A stretch of DNA of 64,000 nt, taken from the NCBI RefSeq assembly GCF_013004065.1, contig NZ_CP053084.1, positions 1,426,001 through 1,490,000 on the forward strand. The letters are read 5' to 3'. A program made the translations under genes and the position numbers. The stretch is from Limnobacter sp. SAORIC-580. Lineage in GTDB: Bacteria; Pseudomonadota; Gammaproteobacteria; Burkholderiales; Burkholderiaceae_B. Below are positions 27,451 to 33,699 of the stretch, one piece after another. Numbering within the stretch: position 1 is the first letter of the stretch; every line of letters begins with the position of its first letter. Under the pieces are notes generated by a model. It had not been told where the DNA came from and did not search any database. It was given only the letters and a program-made list of their open reading frames with translations.

Positions 27451-27482
27451 AAAAAGCCCCTGACAAGTCAGGGGCTTTTTTT
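27451..27482 (+). terminator. Strong rho-independent terminator
   Basis: A 14-bp perfect stem (AAAAAGCCCCTGAC with its complement) around a 2-base gap, followed by a T-run, 20 bases after the permease stop. The A-tract on the other side makes it bidirectional, so it could also stop minus-strand transcription from the tRNA gene. Confidence 0.9.
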
Positions 27483-27487
27483 ATGCC

Positions 27488-27562
27488 TGGTCTCGCGGAC
27501 AGGAATCGAACCTGTATCTAAGCCTTAGGAGGGCCTCGTACTATCCATTGTACTACCGCGAG
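27488..27562 (-). tRNA. tRNA-Arg (anticodon CCU)
   Basis: Read on the minus strand it folds into a full cloverleaf. The acceptor stem is CTCGCGG/CCGCGAG (7 bp, perfect), the anticodon stem AGGCC/GGCTT encloses the loop CTCCTAA with anticodon CCT, and the T-arm is ACAGG-TTCGATT-CCTGT. Discriminator A and a genome-encoded CCA end are present (27488-27491). It reads AGG codons. Confidence 0.95.
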
Positions 27563-27727
27563 ATGAGCGCATTTTACACCGCAACTGGAGTCAGCCTGTA
27601 CTCAAGCCTGTGCTGATTTAGAGATTTTGCTTCGCCCAGCCTTCCAAATTTAGAAAAAATCCAACACGAGTTGGGAGTTAATCAATAAATACGCCATGAA
27701 ATCAACCGTTTGAAATTTGCATGGTCC

Positions 27728-27743
27728 TGGCATGCACACTGCA
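27728..27743 (+). promoter_or_regulatory. Candidate sigma-54 promoter ahead of ECF sigma gene
   Basis: TGGCAT-N5-CTGCA matches the -24/-12 consensus TGGCAC-N5-TTGCW with the invariant GG-N10-GC exactly spaced. It predicts a start near 27754, about 30 bases before the sigma gene ATG. The adjacent gene for a sigma-54 activator makes this match meaningful. Confidence 0.6.
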
Positions 27744-27782
27744 CAACGCTTGTTACCACACACAAGCAAACAGAGGCAGGTC

Positions 27783-28388
27783 ATGGAACACACCGCAAAC
27801 GTTCAGCAGTTCGAAATCACCGTTTCAGGTATTGACGAAAACACAGCAACACCGCTGACCGCGGCACAACTTTGCACGCTTGAGGCCTTGTTGAAGTCGC
27901 AGCAATCGCGTTTAACCCACTTCGTGCGCAAACACCTGCGCCGTGAGGATTATGTGGATGACCTTATTCAGCAAACCCACCTGGCTGCATTTCGCAACTG
28001 GGCGAGTTTTCGTGGAGAGTCCAAACCAGAAACCTGGTTGTTTGGCATTGCACTGAATCTGGTGAAAAACTTTCGTTACCGCGACACCAGTTTTCGCTTT
28101 CAAGGCGATGATTTTGATGAGCAAATCAGCCTGATTCCTGCCGATTCCATGTGCGAGCCTGAAGAATCCCTGATGCGTCAGGAGCGCATGGAAACCCTCA
28201 AGTCTGCAATTGATCACCTTCCGGGCAAAATGCAAACAGTGGTTCAGTTGGTGTTGCTTGAGGGGTTTACCTATCAGGATGCTGCACTTGAACTGGACTT
28301 GCCCATTGGTACGGTTCGCTCTCGATTGTCGCGCGCACGGGACATGCTGCGGGTGGAGGTGATGGGGCAGTCAGAATCACAACATTGA
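27783..28388 (+). CDS. ECF-type RNA polymerase sigma factor (HrpL-like role proposed)
   Basis: A 201-residue sigma-70 family factor with only regions 2 and 4. ATG 27783 has GAGGCAGG upstream; the frame to 27717 runs into the promoter. Region 2 is FVRKHLRREDYVDDLIQQTH and WLFGIALNLVKNF; region 4 is LPGKMQTVVQLVLLEGFTYQDA with the helix-turn-helix IGTVRSRLSRAR. No anti-sigma gene follows. It is preceded by a sigma-54-type promoter and followed by an HrpS-like activator gene, an arrangement reminiscent of control of hrpL in type III secretion. It is clearly paralogous to the second factor at 30847-31422 (both share WLFGIALN and IPIGTVRSR-like segments). Confidence 0.85.
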   Translation: MEHTANVQQFEITVSGIDENTATPLTAAQLCTLEALLKSQQSRLTHFVRKHLRREDYVDDLIQQTHLAAFRNWASFRGESKPETWLFGIALNLVKNFRYRDTSFRFQGDDFDEQISLIPADSMCEPEESLMRQERMETLKSAIDHLPGKMQTVVQLVLLEGFTYQDAALELDLPIGTVRSRLSRARDMLRVEVMGQSESQH

Positions 28389-28467
28389 CTAATCCCAAGG
28401 GGTGATCCAATGCTGGCACGCAGCCCTCACAATGAACTTTATTCATTTCATTGTGCCGTGGCTGCAA

Positions 28468-29799
28468 ATGACCGAGTTAACCCTTTGCATTGAATCCCCC
28501 GAACTCAAAAGCAGATTGCGTGCCGCAGCGTTGTTGATGCAGGCCAGTGTTCACGAACTGTCACTGATCGACCTGTTGGGCAAACGCAGTTTGCCCGCGC
28601 ATTGGCTGCTGGTTGATCAGGGCCTGGAGCAGCTTGGGGATTTAATTGAGCACTTCAAAGCCCAGGGTAGAAAGCCTGAAACACAGATCATTCGTTTTAT
28701 CGAGAAACCCTGGCAAGAGTACGTTTATCATGACATTCCCATTTTTGCGTCCATTGTGCACCCGGCCAATCCTTTGGCTGCAGTTCATGTACTTGAAAAG
28801 CTGATACGAACCAAACCTTTTCGTTCTGGTAAAAAGCCACTGCCCAACAGCAACCTGGGGCCCTACAGTGACGAATTTGTTCGTTCGCAACCCATGCGCC
28901 ATGCGGTATCCCAATTACAGCGCTTAAAACAGCTGCCCATCGACACCGTGTTGCTTGGGCCTACGGGTGCTGGCAAAGACACCGCTGCGCGTTGGCTGCA
29001 CGCGCACTCTGGCGTGAAAGGCGAGTTTGTACATGTGAACTGTGCTGCCTTGCCAGAGCAGCTTTTTGAAGCCGAGGTGTTTGGCGTGATGGCAGGTGCT
29101 TTCACCGGGGCGCAAAAAGACAGGCCAGGAAAATTGGAGCTTGCGCACAATGGCACCCTGTACCTGGATGAAATAGACAGCCTGCCTTTGTCATGTCAAG
29201 CCAAGTTACTGAATGCCCTGCAATATCGCGGCGCAATCCGGCTGGGTGGGCATGTGTTCTACAACTCGGTTTTTCGGGTCATCGCTTCGACAAAAACCAA
29301 ACTTGAAACCTTGGTGGAACAGAACAGATTTCGGGAAGACCTTCACTTCAGGCTCAGTGTGTCGCAGGTTCGAATTCCTGCCTTGGCAGAGCGACTCGAA
29401 GACATCATTCCCCTGTACTGTCATTTCCTGAACGATGTGGCCGCGCAGTTCAAGCTGGAAGTTCCCAAGCTGGACCTTGAAGATACGGACGAGTTGTTGA
29501 GCCGACCATGGCCTGGCAATGTGCGCGAGTTACACGCATTTGCACAACGGCATGTGATGGGGCTGGGCGAACCTTGCACGGTGCCTGGCAGCGAAGCACC
29601 TGCCGGTTTGAAGCAGCGTTTGCTGGCTTTCGAAAAAGCCGTTCTGATTCAAACATTGCATGCACACCGCGGGTGCGCACGCCTGGCCAGTGAAAGCCTT
29701 GGTATTCCCTTGCATTCCCTTTACTACCGCATGAAACGTTTCGATTTGCTTGAAAAAAACGGGAACCATTCCGATGACAAAGCCACTCAATGTTCATGA
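28468..29799 (+). CDS. Sigma-54-dependent activator, HrpS-like
   Basis: An AAA+ activator of 443 residues from ATG 28468 (ATG 28432 and GTG 28402 are in-frame options; none has a strong ribosome site). The first 125 residues may be a degenerate receiver-like domain. The AAA+ core has Walker A GPTGAGKDTAARWLH (164 onward), an intact GAFTGA loop (210-215) that contacts sigma-54, Walker B GTLYLDEIDSLPLS, FREDLHFRL and WPGNVRELHAFAQRHVMG. The GKDT Walker A variant and the end (GLKQRLLAFEKAVLIQTL, then a Fis-type helix-turn-helix) resemble HrpS of plant-pathogen type III secretion. It probably activates the promoter at 27728. Confidence 0.85.
   Translation: MTELTLCIESPELKSRLRAAALLMQASVHELSLIDLLGKRSLPAHWLLVDQGLEQLGDLIEHFKAQGRKPETQIIRFIEKPWQEYVYHDIPIFASIVHPANPLAAVHVLEKLIRTKPFRSGKKPLPNSNLGPYSDEFVRSQPMRHAVSQLQRLKQLPIDTVLLGPTGAGKDTAARWLHAHSGVKGEFVHVNCAALPEQLFEAEVFGVMAGAFTGAQKDRPGKLELAHNGTLYLDEIDSLPLSCQAKLLNALQYRGAIRLGGHVFYNSVFRVIASTKTKLETLVEQNRFREDLHFRLSVSQVRIPALAERLEDIIPLYCHFLNDVAAQFKLEVPKLDLEDTDELLSRPWPGNVRELHAFAQRHVMGLGEPCTVPGSEAPAGLKQRLLAFEKAVLIQTLHAHRGCARLASESLGIPLHSLYYRMKRFDLLEKNGNHSDDKATQCS
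29762..29789 (+). promoter_or_regulatory. hrp box-like promoter, full consensus match
   Basis: GGAACC (29762-29767), 15 bases, then CCACTCA (29783-29789) fits the hrp box GGAACC-N15/16-CCACNNA recognised by HrpL-type sigma factors. It lies at the 3' end of the activator gene, 48 bases before the ATG of the small ORF at 29838, the right distance for a promoter of that ORF. Confidence 0.65.
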
Positions 29800-29837
29800 A
29801 ACGACGTTTATCGGCCTCGTGCCTGTAATTATCACCA

Positions 29838-30056
29838 ATGATCAAACCAAACACTTCGCCAATACAGTCTGCGTCTTCACAAGCAAGCAGTGCAGCCAAC
29901 CCAACTGGTTCTGCTGCGCGCACCACCTTCAAAGCCATTCTCTCTGAACTCAAAGCTCGCCCGATGAAACCTCTTTCTCTGCAGCGCTTCCCGGGCCTTT
30001 CTACACCCCGTACGCTCGCACAACAAGTTCACAGCGACACCGCTGGTGTTGTCTAG
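29838..30056 (+). CDS. Small unknown protein, candidate hrp-box-driven product
   Basis: A 72-residue ORF starting at the first ATG after an in-frame stop; no good ribosome site is visible. The N-terminal 30 residues are Ser/Ala/Thr/Pro/Asn-rich with almost no charge (NTSPIQSASSQASSAANPTG), a composition typical of type III secretion signals; the rest is basic (FKAILSELKARP). No membrane helix or Sec signal. A full hrp box match lies just upstream, and a CesT-like chaperone gene is nearby. A role as secreted substrate or structural subunit is a hypothesis. It overlaps another frame (29750-29947) that looks less gene-like. Confidence 0.5.
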   Translation: MIKPNTSPIQSASSQASSAANPTGSAARTTFKAILSELKARPMKPLSLQRFPGLSTPRTLAQQVHSDTAGVV

Positions 30057-30071
30057 GCATTCACAAATCCC

Positions 30072-30410
30072 ATGTTACAAAGCCCTCCCGGAAACTGGTT
30101 TTTGATTAACGAGCAACTTGTTGAAGGTTTGGGGCAGGCTGAATTATTGCAGTCGTGGTCGTGTCCCTCCGAGTTTCAGGCCACCCTGGTGTTAAACAGC
30201 TATGAAAGTAACTGCTTGCGAGATTGGCTGTCGCAGCGTTGGCTTGCTAAGTCTCTGGAGCAAACCTGTATTTTTGAGCTTGAATATTCCAAGCTGCATG
30301 TTTCCAGGTTGATGTTTGCCAACAATGTGCTGGATGCAAAAGAGAAATTCGAGTTGTGGCTTCAGGCTGTTTTAGCCGACCGGACCAAGGCTGCACAAAG
30401 CCGAGGCTGA
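30072..30410 (+). CDS. Unknown protein, 112 residues
   Basis: Not recognised. The ORF begins 15 bases after the small ORF, without a clear ribosome site. It is acidic to neutral, rich in Leu and Trp (WLSQRW, FELWLQAVLAD), with no signal peptide, membrane helix or known motif. The helical C-terminal half (LMFANNVLDAKEKF onwards) could support protein contact, as in small secretion chaperones, but there is no signature to claim that. It is likely co-transcribed with the small ORF from the hrp-box-like promoter and converges with the CesT-like gene 5 bases away. Confidence 0.5.
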   Translation: MLQSPPGNWFLINEQLVEGLGQAELLQSWSCPSEFQATLVLNSYESNCLRDWLSQRWLAKSLEQTCIFELEYSKLHVSRLMFANNVLDAKEKFELWLQAVLADRTKAAQSRG

Positions 30411-30415
30411 TCGCC

Positions 30416-30847
30416 CTAGGTTGAGCCTTTGTGCTGAAAGTAGGTTTGTTTGTAGGCAAACGCCACATGAACAAAGCCTTGAAATTGCGACATGATTATG
30501 TCTTTGCTTTCACTCACAATTTCAACACACAGGCGCAAGCAGTTGTCGTGGTTTGAAATTGCGGTTGACACACCTTCGGGCATGTCGTTTTTCAATTCAC
30601 TAAACAGGGCCAAGGCCAGTTTAATTTGGTTTTCCTGAACCTGTAACGATTTCCCCAAGCTGAAAATTCTTGCGCTTACCCTGCAATCTGCGCCGCCAAG
30701 GTGTTGCAGCTCAATCGTGAAGTTCTTTTCAAAATCAATTCGATAGCCATCTTCACCGGCACATTGCTCGGTGTCGCTGAGAGTCATTCCCAGTGATTCC
30801 AGAATTTTGTTGAGTGCCCCATAACGGGTTGCCAAATTTGCGTTCAT
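30416..30847 (-). CDS. CesT-like type III secretion chaperone (putative)
   Basis: A 143-residue acidic protein with the layout of CesT-family chaperones: an N-terminal helix (YGALNKILESLGMTL), a strand block with DGYRIDFEKNFTIELQHL, then a helix (QIKLALALFSEL), strands (CLRLCVEIVSES) and a C-terminal helix with FVHVAFAYKQTYF. CesT chaperones bind the N-termini of secreted effectors and sometimes regulators. Its ATG overlaps the stop of the preceding ECF sigma gene by one base (TGATG), so the two are made in a fixed ratio. The identification rests on pattern and length only. Confidence 0.5.
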   Translation of the reverse strand: MNANLATRYGALNKILESLGMTLSDTEQCAGEDGYRIDFEKNFTIELQHLGGADCRVSARIFSLGKSLQVQENQIKLALALFSELKNDMPEGVSTAISNHDNCLRLCVEIVSESKDIIMSQFQGFVHVAFAYKQTYFQHKGST

Positions 30848-31422
30848 CAGTCCATATACAGGTCGTAGATTGATTTCAATTGGGCACGCGATCTTGAAAT
30901 TCTCGAACGCACCGTGCCAATTGGAATACCCAGAATGTCAGCCGCTTCCTGGTAAGAATTGCCATGCTGAACCACCAAAACCAGGGTTTCACGCAGATCG
31001 TTGGGCAAATTACCAATCGCCGATTCCAGTTTGATGCTGAATTCGTTTTTCATGCAATGCTGCATGGGGTCAGACCCCTCCGCTTGTTCCAGTTCAAGGT
31101 CTTCATCCGAAGTGAAATGAAATTTGTACTGTGGAGAGCGGCGCGCGGTGTTCCGAATAATGTTCAGTGCAATGCCAAACAGCCAGGTCGCTCTTTTTGC
31201 ATCACCTCGAAAGCTGTCCCAGCAGCAGTAAGCCTCAATCAAGGTTTGCTGGAATACATCCTCGACCGCGTTTTCATCACGAAAATGTTTGATGATGAAG
31301 TTGCGCAACCGCTTTTCCTGCTTGGCAACCAACAATTCAAACTCCGAGCGAGTTGTTTCCAGATTCGCCCTTGAGCACCTTTGAATCGCGGTGATCTTTA
31401 ACTTGGGGGCAATCGGTTTCAT
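30847..31422 (-). CDS. Second ECF-type RNA polymerase sigma factor
   Basis: A 191-residue sigma-70 family protein from ATG 31422, chosen because AGAGG is 6 bases upstream; ATG 31458 is an in-frame alternative. Region 2: LRNFIIKHFRDENAVEDVFQQ and WLFGIALNIIRN; region 4: LPNDLRETLVLVVQHGNSYQEA with IGTVRSRISRSR. It is paralogous to the factor at 27783. Translation is coupled to the CesT-like gene, and a hrp-box-like sequence lies about 195 bases upstream. No anti-sigma gene is adjacent; the chaperone-like partner could take that place, which is speculation. Confidence 0.82.
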   Translation of the reverse strand: MKPIAPKLKITAIQRCSRANLETTRSEFELLVAKQEKRLRNFIIKHFRDENAVEDVFQQTLIEAYCCWDSFRGDAKRATWLFGIALNIIRNTARRSPQYKFHFTSDEDLELEQAEGSDPMQHCMKNEFSIKLESAIGNLPNDLRETLVLVVQHGNSYQEAADILGIPIGTVRSRISRSRAQLKSIYDLYMD

Positions 31423-31616
31423 GTCGAGCCTCTCTACTTGAAACGGAAGTGGAATCATGGTCGGCCTTGGCGAGTTGTTTAAATAACGCCACAGCGTATC
31501 AAGGCTGCAAAAAGTCCGAACGAGGTGTCACCATGGATAGGGGGTGGGGTGACATGCTGCTTTATTAGCCTTGAAAATTGTGCTAACCACGCGGAACAAA
31601 TTTCCTATCTTGGTCA

Positions 31617-31645
31617 TGAGTGCTGGCACAGCCGCAGATGGTTCC
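31617..31645 (-). promoter_or_regulatory. Second hrp box-like element
   Basis: On the minus strand GGAACC (31645-31640), 16 bases, then GCACTCA (31623-31617) matches GGAACC-N15/16-CCACNNA with one mismatch. It points towards the second ECF sigma gene. The implied leader of about 190 bases is long, so it is weaker than the element at 29762. Confidence 0.4.
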
Positions 31646-31710
31646 AGTCCTGCCCGAAATGAATCCAAATTATTGGTATCATCAAGCGGTCATTGAACTA
31701 TCAGGTTGTC

Positions 31711-33672
31711 ATGAGCCAGTACCAAGAATCGTCCATCCGTGTCCTTAAAGGGCTAGAGCCAGTCAAGCAGCGCCCCGGCATGTACACCCGCACCGATTGC
31801 CCCTTGCATATTATTCAAGAGGTGATCGACAACGCAGCCGACGAGGCCTTGGGGGGGTTCGGTACGCGCATCACGGTGACCATTCACACCGATGGCAGTG
31901 TCTCGGTGCAGGACGAAGGGCGGGGCATTCCGATTGGTCTTCACCCCGAAGAAAAGGTGCCGGTTATTGAGCTGGTGTTTACCCGCCTGCATGCCGGCGG
32001 CAAATTCAACAAGGCCGATGGTGGCGCTTATCGCTTCTCAGGCGGCCTGCACGGTGTGGGTGTGTCAGTAACCAACGCCCTTTCAACCCGGCTTGAGGTG
32101 AGTGCGGTACGCGACAAGCAGGTGGGCACACTGGTGTTCAGCGGTGGCGATGTAATCGAACCCCTCAAAGTACGCCCGCAAACTAGCAGCGATCCGAAAA
32201 AGGGTACCACCGTGCGTGTGTGGCCCGACCCCCAGTACTTTGATTCCGCTGTATTGCCCTTGAACGAAATGGACCGCCTGTTGCGCAGCAAGGCCGTGTT
32301 GTTGAAAGGTGTCGAGGTGGTGTTGGTTTCTGAGAAAACCGGTGAAGCCAAGCGCTGGAAATTCGATGACGGACTACGTGGTTTTTTAAAGGAAGAGTTG
32401 CTCGACCGTGAACTGGTGGCTCCCATGTTCAGCGGCGACCTGAGCGTTGATGTACTTCGCGATGAAGGTTTTGCAGAAGGCGAGGGTGCAGCCTGGGCCC
32501 TGGCTTTTGTGGCGGAGGGTGCACCCGTGCGTGAAAGCTATGTGAACCTGATTCCGACTTCTGCTGGTGGTACACATGAATCGGGTTTGCGCGAAGCAGT
32601 GTTTCAGGCCATCAAGGCATTTTGTGAAATGCACTCGCTGATGCCCAAAGGCATCAAGTTGATGCCTGATGACATCTTTTCCAAGGCGAATTTCGTGTTG
32701 TCGGCCAAAGTGCTCGACCCGCAGTTTCAGGGACAAATCAAGGAACGCCTGAACAGCCGCGATGCAGTGCGTTTGGTGTCTTCGTTGGTGAAGCCTGCAT
32801 TTGAATTGTGGTTGAACCAGCACGTGGAAGACGGCAAAAAAATTGCTGAACTGGCCATTAAACAGGCGCAAGCCCGTTCACGTGCAGCGCAGAAAGTCGA
32901 GAAACGAAAAAGCTCTTCAGTGGCCATTTTGCCAGGCAAGCTGACCGACTGTGAAAGCACCGACATTACACTGAATGAGGTGTTTCTGGTTGAGGGTGAT
33001 TCTGCTGGTGGGTCGGCCAAAATGGGCCGTGACAAAGAATTTCAGGCCGTGTTGCCTTTGCGTGGAAAGGTGCTCAATGCCTGGGAAACCGACAAAGACC
33101 GCCTCTTTGCCAATCAGGAAATTCATGACATTGCGGTGGCCATTGGCGTGGACCCACACGGCGTGAATGACAATCCCGATTTAAGCGGTTTGCGTTACGG
33201 CAAAATTTGTATTCTTTCCGATGCTGATGTGGATGGTTCACATATTCAGGTGTTGTTGCTCACCTTGTTCTACAAGCATTTTCCTGCGCTGATTCGAAGC
33301 CAGAACTTGTATGTGGCTCGTCCACCGCTGTTTCGCGTGGATGTGCCCGCACAGGGAAAAAAGCCCGCGCGCAAACTGTACTGCCTCGACGAAGCCGAGC
33401 TTTATGCGGTGCAAGACAAACTGGGCAAAGAGGGTGTGAAAGAGGCGAACATCAAGATTTCCCGTTTTAAAGGCTTGGGTGAAATGAATGCCGAGCAGTT
33501 GTGGGAAACAACCTTGAACCCTGACACACGTCGCTTGTTGCCGGTTACCTTGGGCAGCATGGATGTGCCCGAAACCAATGCCATGATGCACATGTTGATG
33601 GGCCGCACGGAAAGTGGCGCGCGCCGCACCTGGCTGGAGGACAAAGGCAATTTAGTGGAAGTGGATATTTAA
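31711..33672 (+). CDS. parE: DNA topoisomerase IV subunit B
   Basis: A 653-residue GHKL ATPase subunit of topoisomerase IV, which unlinks daughter chromosomes. ATG 31711 is preferred over TTG 31693. Signatures: KQRPGMYTR and EVIDNAADEALGG (ATP site), DEGRGIPIG, SGGLHGVGVSVTNALS, and the TOPRIM motifs VEGDSAGGSAK, and ILSDADVDGSHI. The length fits ParE rather than full-length GyrB. parC, often next to parE in this order, is not here: the neighbour downstream is dnaE2 in convergent orientation. Confidence 0.93.
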   Translation: MSQYQESSIRVLKGLEPVKQRPGMYTRTDCPLHIIQEVIDNAADEALGGFGTRITVTIHTDGSVSVQDEGRGIPIGLHPEEKVPVIELVFTRLHAGGKFNKADGGAYRFSGGLHGVGVSVTNALSTRLEVSAVRDKQVGTLVFSGGDVIEPLKVRPQTSSDPKKGTTVRVWPDPQYFDSAVLPLNEMDRLLRSKAVLLKGVEVVLVSEKTGEAKRWKFDDGLRGFLKEELLDRELVAPMFSGDLSVDVLRDEGFAEGEGAAWALAFVAEGAPVRESYVNLIPTSAGGTHESGLREAVFQAIKAFCEMHSLMPKGIKLMPDDIFSKANFVLSAKVLDPQFQGQIKERLNSRDAVRLVSSLVKPAFELWLNQHVEDGKKIAELAIKQAQARSRAAQKVEKRKSSSVAILPGKLTDCESTDITLNEVFLVEGDSAGGSAKMGRDKEFQAVLPLRGKVLNAWETDKDRLFANQEIHDIAVAIGVDPHGVNDNPDLSGLRYGKICILSDADVDGSHIQVLLLTLFYKHFPALIRSQNLYVARPPLFRVDVPAQGKKPARKLYCLDEAELYAVQDKLGKEGVKEANIKISRFKGLGEMNAEQLWETTLNPDTRRLLPVTLGSMDVPETNAMMHMLMGRTESGARRTWLEDKGNLVEVDI

Positions 33673-33699
33673 TCATTGAAGTAAAAAAGCGTTGTGTGA

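Noticed and set aside
29750..29947. A 65-residue plus-strand frame overlapping the small ORF at 29838
   Set aside because: It starts inside the activator gene and upstream of part of the hrp box, has no ribosome site, and its Cys/His/Trp mix looks random; the 29838 frame fits the promoter position better.
31618..31640. TGGCAC at 31624 as a sigma-54 promoter for parE
   Set aside because: No GC-containing -12 element at the required spacing.
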